The notes under the pieces were generated by a model. That model was not told the origin of the DNA, did no database searches, and saw only the letters and a list, made by a program, of their open reading frames with translations. Of a stretch of DNA of 64,000 bases, positions 25,891 through 34,118 are shown piece after piece; the stretch's first letter is position 1, and each line of letters starts with the position of its first letter. Position numbers and translations under genes: made by a program. Location of the stretch: positions 7,579 through 71,578 of the forward strand of contig VSPN01000004.1 in the NCBI GenBank assembly GCA_009775355.1, read 5' to 3'. This DNA comes from Muribaculaceae bacterium (lineage in GTDB: Bacteria; Bacteroidota; Bacteroidia; Bacteroidales; Muribaculaceae).

Positions 25891-27465
25891 ATGAAAACTC
25901 GTGATAGACAGATTTTAACCATTATAATATCCGGAACTCTGCTGTCGGGACAAGGAGCCGCTGTCATGCACGCGGCATATCCTGAAGGATATTACGACTC
26001 GTTCGAAGGGAAGTGCGGAGTCGAACTCATGAAAGCGGTCAAGGCCCGCGCCGCCGCACATAAGACAATCAGCTATGGGGCGGACACATGGGAGGCATTC
26101 CGCTCGACCGATGTCAGGAATGTGAACGGTACAGACTATTGGTGGGACATGTACAGCGATCTTCTGCTTCCGGTCTCGGCTGGACGTCCGGACAGTAACA
26201 AGATGAACATCGAGCACTCAGTGGCCAATTCATGGTGGGGAAAGACCAAAAACGACGCATACAAAGACATAGTGCATCTCAATCCCTCGGAATCGCAGGC
26301 AAACAGCAAGAAGGGCAACTATCCGCTCGCCGAGCTCGGAAGCGTGAACTGGACCAACGGATGGACAAGCGTAGGCTCGCCCAAGTCTGGCCAGGGAGGG
26401 GGCGCCTCGATGTGCTATGAGCCGCATGACGACTACAAGGGAGACTTTGCCCGCGTGTTCATGTATATGTTTACGGTCTACGATGATATAGCGTGGAAAT
26501 CCAGCACCAACTGGATGTATGACACATCGAGCGATCTGATGTTCAGACAGTGGGCCAGAACCCTGCTTCTGCGCTGGAGTCAGAATGATCCGGTGAGTGA
26601 AAAGGAGCGCAGACGCAACGACGGCATACAGAAGGAACAGCAGAACCGCAACCCGTTTATCGATCTTCCCGATCTGGCCGAACATATCTGGGGTGCGAAA
26701 TCCGATGTGCCGTTCAGCCTGTCAGGCTCCGCCGGCCCGGGCGATGATCCCGGTGATGATCCGGGCACAGACAAGAGCAGCTACGAGTGGCTTGCCTCCG
26801 ACGCGGTGAGTCTCGATGACGGATGGACGTTCGAGACAACGGTAATGCCCGAAGGCAGCTCTTACGTATGGAGCTGGAAGGAATACAAGGGGAATCATTA
26901 TCTGAACGGGAGCGCATACCACGCCGAAACCGCACATGTCGCCGAGGCATACGCGTGGAGTCCGGTGGTGTCGTTCGCCAATGTGGAGAAAGCCACCGTC
27001 AGCTTCAGGCATGCGGCCAAATTCCAGACTACGCTCCGCACACTCTGCGGCCTTGTGGTGAAAGATGTCGACAGCGGAGAGATCACCCCCGTGGAGATCG
27101 GCGCATGGCCGGCGTCGGGCAAGTGGGAATTTGCCGACAGCGGAGAGTCTGATCTCAGCGGATTCAGCGGGAAGAACGTGAGGATCGGTTTCAGATACGG
27201 ATCAGACAGCAGCGGAGCCGACACCTGGGAGATCAACGACATGCGTCTCGACCTTGTGAGGACAGCCACCGGCGTGAACTGCGTCGGTACCGAAGAAGAT
27301 GACTCATGGCTTGTCGAGGTGTGGGGCAACAGCATAGCCGCACCGGAGGGGGCGCGCATATTCGACCTCAACGGACGCGAGTATGACGGACGCGATCTGC
27401 AGAAAGGTGTCTATATAGTGACAAAACCGTCGTTCTCCAAAGCTGTCAAGGTGCTGGTGAACTGA
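25891..27465 (+). CDS. Secreted endonuclease I family nuclease 2 with jelly-roll module
   Basis: A 524-residue protein with signal peptide. The endonuclease I domain (to about residue 275) has KMNIEHSVANSWWG (His near 109), DIVHLNPSESQANSKKGNYP, FEPHDDYKGDF-type YEPHDDYKGDFARV and RNPFIDLPDLAEHIWG. A glycine/aspartate linker (GPGDDPGDDPGTD) leads to a jelly-roll module (VSFRHAAKFQTTLRTLC; VRIGFRYGSDSSGADTWE) nearly the same as the last module of the 20715 lipoprotein. The tail IFDLNGREYDGRDLQKGVYI resembles a type A sorting domain. The active-site VP of nuclease 1 is replaced by VA here, so substrate or activity may differ. It has its own promoter and leader hairpin. Confidence 0.87.
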   Translation: MKTRDRQILTIIISGTLLSGQGAAVMHAAYPEGYYDSFEGKCGVELMKAVKARAAAHKTISYGADTWEAFRSTDVRNVNGTDYWWDMYSDLLLPVSAGRPDSNKMNIEHSVANSWWGKTKNDAYKDIVHLNPSESQANSKKGNYPLAELGSVNWTNGWTSVGSPKSGQGGGASMCYEPHDDYKGDFARVFMYMFTVYDDIAWKSSTNWMYDTSSDLMFRQWARTLLLRWSQNDPVSEKERRRNDGIQKEQQNRNPFIDLPDLAEHIWGAKSDVPFSLSGSAGPGDDPGDDPGTDKSSYEWLASDAVSLDDGWTFETTVMPEGSSYVWSWKEYKGNHYLNGSAYHAETAHVAEAYAWSPVVSFANVEKATVSFRHAAKFQTTLRTLCGLVVKDVDSGEITPVEIGAWPASGKWEFADSGESDLSGFSGKNVRIGFRYGSDSSGADTWEINDMRLDLVRTATGVNCVGTEEDDSWLVEVWGNSIAAPEGARIFDLNGREYDGRDLQKGVYIVTKPSFSKAVKVLVN

Positions 27466-27494
27466 TATTGACATCTGCAAAAACATATGCCGAT

Positions 27495-29288
27495 ATGAAA
27501 AAAACGATGATTATCCAGACCATGGCCGCGATTTGCAGCCTCGCAGCTATGGCGGAGATACCACAGGGTTACTATTCCCCGCTCGACGGCAAGAGCGGTG
27601 ACGGACTTTCGGCGGCCGTGACGGCACTTTCGGCAGGACATGTGCGTGTGACATACAACACGAAGACATGGCCCGCCTTCGAGACCACCGACGTGCGCAC
27701 CGTCAACGGCCGCAAGGCATGGCGCGACATGTACAGCAACAACCTTGTCTATCTGCCCGGACATGACGCGCTAAACATCGAGCACTCCGTGGCCAACTCC
27801 TGGTGGGGAGGCAAGAGCGGCGACGTCGACGCCTACAGCGACCTGTTTCACCTCAATCCCAGCGATCAGAACGCCAACAACAAGAAAGGAAACTATCCAC
27901 CCGGCAAAGTCGCCGACGCGCGGCTTCTCGACAACGGCCTCATGCTCATAGGCACACCTGTGTCAGGACAGGGAGGAGGAGCCACAAGCGTGTTCGAGCC
28001 CTCCGATGAATACAAGGGGGATTTCGCACGCGCCTACTTCTATGTGTTCACAGCCTATCCGGAGGCTCCGTGGAAAGAGGAATACGCCTACGTCTACGGA
28101 AACGACGGCAAGCTGAGTCCCTGGGCGGTTGAGCTGCTTCTTGACTGGCATCGCAGCGATCCTGTCGACACTGAAGAGATGGCGCGGAACGAGGCAGTCT
28201 ACGCCCTTCAGAAAAACCGCAATCCGTTTATCGATTACCCCTCGCTCGCCGAATACCTGTGGGGAGACATGGTGTCGCATGCCTTCAGTCTGATCGAGGA
28301 GCACCCCGTGCAGGCTGCCGACAGACCCGCGGCACCCGTGTTCGCAGACACATGGATGACGGGAGTCAACACATATTCGCTCCGCTGGTGGAACGGATTC
28401 ACACAGAGACTTGAGCATGACGGAGAGGGGACACTGATGGTCAGCATCGACGGCCGCGACTATTATCCGTCGCAGGGGATGATCGACATAGACCCGGCGG
28501 AGACCCACATGGAGAAACATGTATACAGTGCCTACGTGGTCAAAGAGATCGCCGGCATGGAACTCCGAAGTCCGGTGGCGAGGCTGACGGCAGTGGCCCG
28601 CGACCCGGCTGCAGCGGATTATTCGAACGGTGTGTGGGAGAAGATGACCTCGACCTCCGGCATGAATCTCGAAGAAGGCCCGTTCCTGCTTCTTTCCTCC
28701 AACACCCTGCACACGATGGGAGTAGCCGGCGGCACATCGGCAACTGCTTTTATGGAGAGTGCCGGATTCGTGGAGTTCAATGCCGAGGGGCATGTGACGC
28801 AGCTTCCGGTCGACGCGGCGATGGTGCGGTTCGAATCAGTAGGGAATGACAGATACCGCCTTTCGGTGAGCGATGTCTCCGATACATACAAAGGCTCGTG
28901 GAACGCCACGGCGAAGAACAAGATGAAGCTTGCCCCATCGACCTATACAGCCGCCACCGCAGTCGTTGGCCAGAACGACGAGTTCATATTCACTTTCGAA
29001 GAATTCGGCTCTCTGCAGTTCAACAAATCGCAGCCCCGCTTCCTCAACTACGAGACCAGTCAGACGCCTGTGTATCTGTATCGCTTCACAGGATTTGGAG
29101 AGGACACCGGAATAGACTCTGTCACTCAAGACAACCCCTGGGCTGTCGGCATAGACTCAGACGGCATCACTGTGCCCGACGGCATCGCGATATACGACCT
29201 GAGCGGACGCCGGGTCGCCGGACGCGGACTGCGCCACGGCGTCTATATCGTAACCGATGGAAGACGCAGCGAAAAAGTCATGTTCTGA
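27495..29288 (+). CDS. Secreted endonuclease I family nuclease 3
   Basis: A 597-residue protein: signal peptide (MKKTMIIQTMAAICSLAAMA), endonuclease I domain with ALNIEHSVANSWWG (His near 97), DLFHLNPSDQNANNKKGNYP and RNPFIDYPSLAEYLWG. A C-terminal half of about 250 residues that I do not recognise includes DTWMTGVNTYSLRWW and TYKGSWNATAKNKMKLAP. The tail IAIYDLSGRRVAGRGLRHGVYI is a type A sorting-like end. The domain is closest to nuclease 2, and the two are 29 bases apart, consistent with local duplication. ATG 27495 gives a clean signal peptide; the ATG-less extension to 27468 is disregarded. korA begins 42 bases after its stop. Confidence 0.86.
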   Translation: MKKTMIIQTMAAICSLAAMAEIPQGYYSPLDGKSGDGLSAAVTALSAGHVRVTYNTKTWPAFETTDVRTVNGRKAWRDMYSNNLVYLPGHDALNIEHSVANSWWGGKSGDVDAYSDLFHLNPSDQNANNKKGNYPPGKVADARLLDNGLMLIGTPVSGQGGGATSVFEPSDEYKGDFARAYFYVFTAYPEAPWKEEYAYVYGNDGKLSPWAVELLLDWHRSDPVDTEEMARNEAVYALQKNRNPFIDYPSLAEYLWGDMVSHAFSLIEEHPVQAADRPAAPVFADTWMTGVNTYSLRWWNGFTQRLEHDGEGTLMVSIDGRDYYPSQGMIDIDPAETHMEKHVYSAYVVKEIAGMELRSPVARLTAVARDPAAADYSNGVWEKMTSTSGMNLEEGPFLLLSSNTLHTMGVAGGTSATAFMESAGFVEFNAEGHVTQLPVDAAMVRFESVGNDRYRLSVSDVSDTYKGSWNATAKNKMKLAPSTYTAATAVVGQNDEFIFTFEEFGSLQFNKSQPRFLNYETSQTPVYLYRFTGFGEDTGIDSVTQDNPWAVGIDSDGITVPDGIAIYDLSGRRVAGRGLRHGVYIVTDGRRSEKVMF

Positions 29289-29330
29289 CCCGGAACCTCA
29301 GCAAGAACAATACCATAATAACGCCAACTT

Positions 29331-31181
29331 ATGTTACAGGAAACGAATGTGAAGACCATCGACAAGGTCGTGGTCAGATTTGCGGGAGACTCCGGCGACG
29401 GAATGCAACTCGCAGGCAATATATTCTCGAACATCTCGGCCGAGATCGGTGACGAGATATCGACATTTCCCGACTATCCTGCCGAGATTCGCGCCCCCCA
29501 GGGTTCGCTCAGCGGCGTGTCGGGCTATCAGGTCAGCGTCGGAAAGGGTGTACACACTCCCGGCGACGAGGCCGATGTGCTCGTGGCCATGAATCCTGCC
29601 GCACTCAAGACCAATCTCCGCTATCTGAAAAAAGATGGAGTGGTGATATGCGATGTCGATTCATTCACTCCCGCCAATCTCAGGAAAGCGGAATACGCCA
29701 CCGACGATCCTGTGTCGGAACTCGGCATGGATCCGGCTCGTGTTCTCTCCGTGCCAATGACGACTCTGCTGAAAAACACGCTTGCCGACAGCGGACTCGA
29801 CCAGAAAGCCATAATGAAGAGCAAAAACATGCTCGCCCTCGGAGTGGTGTGCTGGCTGTTCGACCGTCCTGTCGAAAGCGTGCTCCGCAAGCTCCAGAAC
29901 AAATTCGCGCGCAAACCGGCCGTCTATGAGGCCAACGCCAAGGTGCTCCGCGCCGGCTGGGACTACGGACACAACACCCACAGCTCGCTGCCCGTATGGC
30001 GCATAGAGACCGCCGCCTCGCGCCCCGGCACATACACCGACGTGACGGGCAACACCGCCACCGCGTGGGGGCTCATACTCGCATCAGAGAAGAGCGGGCG
30101 TCCACTCTTTCTCGGATCATACCCCATCACACCGGCCACCGATATACTTCACGAACTCGCAAAGCGCAAAGATCTCGGAGTGAAGGCCGTGCAGATGGAA
30201 GACGAGATCGCCGGCGTCTGCTCCGCTATCGGCGCGAGCTACGCGGGTCATCTCGCAGTGACATCGACGTCAGGTCCGGGCCTCGCCCTCAAGTCAGAAG
30301 GAATCGGACTGGCTGTCATGGCAGAGCTTCCGCTGGTGGTTATCGATGTGCAGCGCGGAGGACCCTCGACCGGACTCCCGACCAAGACCGAGCAGACCGA
30401 CCTGATGCAGGCCCTATACGGGCGCAACGGCGAGTCTCCGCTCTGCGTGCTGTCGGCCGTCAGTCCGACCGACTGCTTCCACATGGCCTTCGAGGCCGCA
30501 CGCATCGCGATGGAGCACATGACCCCCGTCATACTCCTGACCGACGCCTACATTGCCAACGGATCGAGCGCATGGCGCATACCCGAACCCGGAGACTACC
30601 CGGAGATACATCCCCATATCCTGCCGCAGAATGTGCTTGAGGCCGGATGGAAACCTTTCGACCGCGACGAGGCGACCAAGGCGCGCTATTGGGCGCTCCC
30701 CGGCACCGAAGGGGCGATGCACCGCGTCGGCGGTCTCGAGAAAGACTATCACACATCGGTTATATCGACCGACGGCGCCAACCATGAGCGAATGGTGGCC
30801 GCCCGCCGCGAGAAAGTGGCCCGCATAGCCGACGATATCCCCGAGATGACACCGATGTTCGACGACGGCGCCGACACCATACTTCTCGGATGGGGCGGCA
30901 CATACGGCCATCTGCTCACCGCGGCCACCGAACTCAATGCATCGGGCCGCAAGGTGGCCTTCTGGCAGTTCAGGCATATCAATCCTCTGCCGCGCAACAC
31001 CGTCGAGGTGCTGGACCGTTACCGCCGCATCATCGTGGCCGAACTCAACACAGGCATGTTTGCCGACTATCTGCAGTCGCATCTCCCGGGCAAGGAGATA
31101 CTTCGCATCAACAAAGTGGAAGGACAGCCGTTCCTCGTCAAGGAGGTTGTCGATGGAGTAAACAGACTAATAGAGGATTAA
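29331..31181 (+). CDS. korA: 2-oxoacid:ferredoxin oxidoreductase, fused gamma-alpha subunit (2-oxoglutarate type)
   Basis: Oxidative decarboxylation of a 2-oxoacid to an acyl-CoA with reduction of ferredoxin. The first 200 residues are the gamma domain (VRFAGDSGDGMQLAGNIF; AEIRAPQGSLSGVSGYQV). From about residue 225 the alpha domain follows (GSYPITPATDILHELAK; TSTSGPGLALKSEGIGLAVMAELP; VQRGGPSTGLPTKTEQTDL). At 616 residues it has the usual fused size. It is paired with korB immediately downstream (3 bases). Homologues use 2-oxoglutarate or related acids; the exact substrate is not readable from sequence alone. Confidence 0.93.
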   Translation: MLQETNVKTIDKVVVRFAGDSGDGMQLAGNIFSNISAEIGDEISTFPDYPAEIRAPQGSLSGVSGYQVSVGKGVHTPGDEADVLVAMNPAALKTNLRYLKKDGVVICDVDSFTPANLRKAEYATDDPVSELGMDPARVLSVPMTTLLKNTLADSGLDQKAIMKSKNMLALGVVCWLFDRPVESVLRKLQNKFARKPAVYEANAKVLRAGWDYGHNTHSSLPVWRIETAASRPGTYTDVTGNTATAWGLILASEKSGRPLFLGSYPITPATDILHELAKRKDLGVKAVQMEDEIAGVCSAIGASYAGHLAVTSTSGPGLALKSEGIGLAVMAELPLVVIDVQRGGPSTGLPTKTEQTDLMQALYGRNGESPLCVLSAVSPTDCFHMAFEAARIAMEHMTPVILLTDAYIANGSSAWRIPEPGDYPEIHPHILPQNVLEAGWKPFDRDEATKARYWALPGTEGAMHRVGGLEKDYHTSVISTDGANHERMVAARREKVARIADDIPEMTPMFDDGADTILLGWGGTYGHLLTAATELNASGRKVAFWQFRHINPLPRNTVEVLDRYRRIIVAELNTGMFADYLQSHLPGKEILRINKVEGQPFLVKEVVDGVNRLIED

Positions 31182-31184
31182 GAG

Positions 31185-32210
31185 ATGGAAAACAACGGAA
31201 CGAAAGCCTACACGGCAAGCGATTACAAGAACAGTCAGAACGCGCGCTGGTGTCCCGGCTGCGGTGACCACGCGATACTCAACGTGCTCCACAAGGCCAT
31301 GGCCTCCATCGGCGTCGCACCCCATGACACAGCTGTCATATCGGGCATCGGCTGCAGCTCCCGACTGCCATACTACATGAACACCTACGGCATGCACACC
31401 ATACATGGCCGTGCCGCCGCAATAGCCACCGGCGTCAAGACCGCCAACCCCGCTCTGACCGTATGGCAGATCTCGGGCGACGGCGACGGACTCGCTATCG
31501 GAGGCAACCACTTCATACATGCCGTTCGCCGTAACGTGGATATCAATATGCTGATACTCAATAACAAGATCTACGGTCTGACCAAAGGCCAGTACTCGCC
31601 GACCTCCGACCGCGGCACAGTGTCGAAATCGAGTCCCTACGGCACGGTCGAAGATCCGTTCATCCCGGCTGAGCTCTGCTTCGGCGCGCGCGGCAACTTC
31701 TTCGCCCGCAGTTTCGACATGGCACTCGACACGACCCGCGAGGTGATGGAGGCGGCCGCACGCCACGCCGGCACATCGGTGGTTGAGATACTGCAGAACT
31801 GCGTGATTTTCAACGACGGCATCCACAGCTACTTCGCCGACAAAGATAACCGTGCCGAGCACACCATCCTTCTGCGCCACGGAGAGAAGATGCTGTTCGG
31901 CAAGGACCGCAGCCGCGGACTCGTGCAGGAAGGCTTCGGACTCAAGGCCGTGACGATAGGGGAGGAGGGCTATACGCTCGACGACGTGCTCGTGCACGAC
32001 GCCCATGCCCGCGACAACTTCCTGCAGCAGCAGCTCGCCATGATGGACGGTCATGAGCTTCCGCTCGCCCTCGGAGTGATCCGCGACTACGACGCCCCCG
32101 TCTACGACCGCGAGGTGGCCCGCCAGACCGAAGAAGTCAAGTCGAAAAAAGGCTATTCCTGCCTTCGCGACATGATCATGAAGACCCACGAGACCTGGGA
32201 GATCGGCTGA
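31185..32210 (+). CDS. korB: 2-oxoacid:ferredoxin oxidoreductase beta subunit
   Basis: The TPP-binding partner of the upstream gamma-alpha subunit. It shows the CPGCGDH cysteine motif (iron-sulphur ligand and TPP contact), ISGIGCSSRLPYY, the TPP/Mg motif GDGDGLAIGGNH and ILNNKIYGLTKGQYSP. 341 residues, full length. The ATG lies three bases after the korA stop, so the two are co-translated. A short inverted repeat (TTGCACA/TGTGCAA, 32233-32259) follows and may mark the transcript end, though it lacks a T tract. Confidence 0.94.
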   Translation: MENNGTKAYTASDYKNSQNARWCPGCGDHAILNVLHKAMASIGVAPHDTAVISGIGCSSRLPYYMNTYGMHTIHGRAAAIATGVKTANPALTVWQISGDGDGLAIGGNHFIHAVRRNVDINMLILNNKIYGLTKGQYSPTSDRGTVSKSSPYGTVEDPFIPAELCFGARGNFFARSFDMALDTTREVMEAAARHAGTSVVEILQNCVIFNDGIHSYFADKDNRAEHTILLRHGEKMLFGKDRSRGLVQEGFGLKAVTIGEEGYTLDDVLVHDAHARDNFLQQQLAMMDGHELPLALGVIRDYDAPVYDREVARQTEEVKSKKGYSCLRDMIMKTHETWEIG

Positions 32211-32298
32211 TTGCCGCTACAGACGATGAAGATTGCACAAAAGTTATTTTTATGTGCAAAAATTGCTGAAAAATTTCTTTATTAGAAAAAATTTGATT

Positions 32299-32305
32299 TA
32301 CTTTG
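32299..32305 (+). promoter_or_regulatory. Possible promoter -7 box for acpP-fabF
   Basis: TACTTTG is one base short of TAnnTTTG and lies in an AT-rich region about 150 bases before acpP. No better match was seen in the gap. Confidence 0.35.
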
Positions 32306-32365
32306 CATTCTGAATCGGGGAATATCCATGTCCTGTCGGGTGATGGATGTTGCACAATTCGGCTA

Positions 32366-32410
32366 ATATCAGGTCTTTGCGTAGCTGAAAAGCTTTGAAT
32401 GGCCTGATAT
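32366..32410 (+). promoter_or_regulatory. Stem-loop in the acpP-fabF leader
   Basis: ATATCAGG (32366-32373) pairs with CCTGATAT (32403-32410) and encloses a second stem, AGCT-GAAA-AGCT (32383-32394), with a GNRA tetraloop. It lies 42 bases before the acpP ATG and would be transcribed if the promoter near 32299 is correct. It may be a translational control element; no riboswitch class is recognised. Confidence 0.5.
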
Positions 32411-32451
32411 GTCATGATTAGGAAATATTAACAATCTAAAATTTATACGAC

Positions 32452-32688
32452 ATGTCTGACATTGAACAGAAAGTAAAAGAGATCATCGTAGACAAACTCA
32501 CAGTAGACGAGAATGAGGTAACTCCCCAGGCTGAATTCAACAAGGATCTCGGCGCAGACTCACTCGATACAGTTGAGCTCATCATGGAATTTGAGAAGGC
32601 TTTCGATCTGACAATTCCCGATGCAGACGCAGAGAACATCAAGACTGTAGGTGACGCGATCAGCTATATCGAGTCGCACAAGAAATAA
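32452..32688 (+). CDS. acpP: Acyl carrier protein
   Basis: The 78-residue carrier for fatty-acid synthesis. The phosphopantetheine serine lies in GADSLDTVELIMEFE, and the acidic helix-rich sequence from IEQKVKEIIVDKL to ISYIESHKK is typical. fabF starts 15 bases downstream, the common acpP-fabF pair. The leader carries the stem-loop at 32366-32410. Confidence 0.97.
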   Translation: MSDIEQKVKEIIVDKLTVDENEVTPQAEFNKDLGADSLDTVELIMEFEKAFDLTIPDADAENIKTVGDAISYIESHKK

Positions 32689-32703
32689 ATAATTCCCAGT
32701 TCG

Positions 32704-33969
32704 ATGGAATTAAAGAGAGTAGTAGTGACGGGTCTCGGTGCCCTGAGTCCCCTCGGCAACGATGTCGCCACGACGTGGGAGGCAGCGAAGCGGGGAGAGA
32801 GCGGAGCCGCCCCCATCACACACTTCGACGCCTCGAAGTTCAAGACGCAGTTCGCATGCGAGGTAAAGGGATATGATCCCGCCGCGCATTTCGACCGTCG
32901 CCAGATGCGTCAGCTCGACCTCTACGCCATGTACGCCCTGACGGCAGCCGACGAGGCGATAGCCGACTCCGGTCTCGACGGCGAGGGAGTCGACAAGAAC
33001 CGTGTCGGCGTTGTGTTCGCAGCCGGAATCGGCGGCCTTCACACATTCGAGGAGGAGGCAGGCTACTATGCGGTCCACGGAGAGGAGCAGGGTCCGAAAT
33101 ACAACCCGTTCTTCATCCCGAAGATGATAGCCGACATAGCTGCCGGCCACATCTCGATCGCCCATGAGTTCCGCGGCCCGAACTTCGCTACAGTATCGGC
33201 ATGCGCGTCGTCGAACAACTCGCTTATCGACGCCTTCAACCTGATCCGTCTCGGCTATGCCGACGCGATCGTGGCGGGCGGCGCCGAGGCAGCGGTCTTC
33301 CCCGCAGGAGTAGGCGGCTTCAACTCGATGAAGGCGCTTTCGACCCGCAACGACGATCCGAAAGGCGCGTCGCGTCCGTTCAGCGGCTCGCGCGACGGTT
33401 TCGTGATCGGCGAGGGAGCGGCGGCACTCGTTCTTGAGGAGCTTGAGCACGCCAAGGCACGCGGCGCGAAGATCTATGCCGAAGTGGCAGGCGGCGGCAT
33501 GAGTGCAGACGCATACCACATCACGGCCACGCATCCCGAAGGACTCGGCGCGCGACTCGTGATGGAGAACGCTCTCCGCGACGCAGGCATGAAGCCCGAG
33601 GAGATCGACTACATCAACCTCCACGGCACATCTACGCCTGTCGGCGACCGCAGCGAGGCCAAGGCCATCGTCGAGGTCTTCGGCGACCACGCCTACAAGA
33701 TGAACCTGAGCAGCACCAAGTCTATGACCGGTCACCTTCTCGGTGCCGCCGGCGCCCTTGAGGCAGTGCTCAGCGTCAAGACACTCACCGACGGAGTGAT
33801 TCCCCCCACCATCAACCATGAGGAGGGTGACGACGATCCCGAGGTAGACAGCCGTCTTGACTTCACGTTCAACAAGGCAGTCGAGAAAGAGGTGAACACC
33901 GTGCTGTCGAACACATTCGGTTTCGGCGGTCACAACGCAGCCCTGATCCTTAAGAAATACAAGGAATAA
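32704..33969 (+). CDS. fabF: 3-oxoacyl-ACP synthase II (KAS II)
   Basis: Condenses malonyl-ACP with acyl-ACP in fatty-acid elongation. The catalytic Cys is in TVSACASSNNSL. The two histidines lie in NLHGTSTPVGD and KSMTGHLLGAAGALEAV, and FGFGGHNAALILKK closes the thiolase fold. 421 residues, normal length. A strong terminator follows. Confidence 0.97.
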   Translation: MELKRVVVTGLGALSPLGNDVATTWEAAKRGESGAAPITHFDASKFKTQFACEVKGYDPAAHFDRRQMRQLDLYAMYALTAADEAIADSGLDGEGVDKNRVGVVFAAGIGGLHTFEEEAGYYAVHGEEQGPKYNPFFIPKMIADIAAGHISIAHEFRGPNFATVSACASSNNSLIDAFNLIRLGYADAIVAGGAEAAVFPAGVGGFNSMKALSTRNDDPKGASRPFSGSRDGFVIGEGAAALVLEELEHAKARGAKIYAEVAGGGMSADAYHITATHPEGLGARLVMENALRDAGMKPEEIDYINLHGTSTPVGDRSEAKAIVEVFGDHAYKMNLSSTKSMTGHLLGAAGALEAVLSVKTLTDGVIPPTINHEEGDDDPEVDSRLDFTFNKAVEKEVNTVLSNTFGFGGHNAALILKKYKE

Positions 33970-33992
33970 AACAAGATTTCTTCATACATACA

Positions 33993-34035
33993 GCCGACGT
34001 GATCCAGCTTTCCGGACACGTCGGCTTGTTCTTTT
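33993..34035 (+). terminator. Terminator after fabF
   Basis: GCCGACGTG (33993-34001) pairs with CACGTCGGC (34017-34025), and TTGTTCTTTT follows. It ends the acpP-fabF transcript before the gyrB promoter. Confidence 0.8.
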
Positions 34036-34089
34036 GATTCCGGCTGAGTATCTATATTTTTTTTGCTTTCGGATGTCGGAATTTTTTTG

Positions 34090-34097
34090 TAAATTTG
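34090..34097 (+). promoter_or_regulatory. Promoter -7 box for gyrB
   Basis: TAAATTTG is an exact TAnnTTTG match, 22 bases before the gyrB ATG, giving a short leader of about 15 bases. Confidence 0.65.
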
Positions 34098-34118
34098 TGG
34101 GTTGAAACCCAGAAATAA

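Noticed and set aside
32710..33933. 407-codon open frame antisense to fabF
   Set aside because: It lies wholly inside fabF, and its C/R/H-rich composition is typical of a shadow frame.
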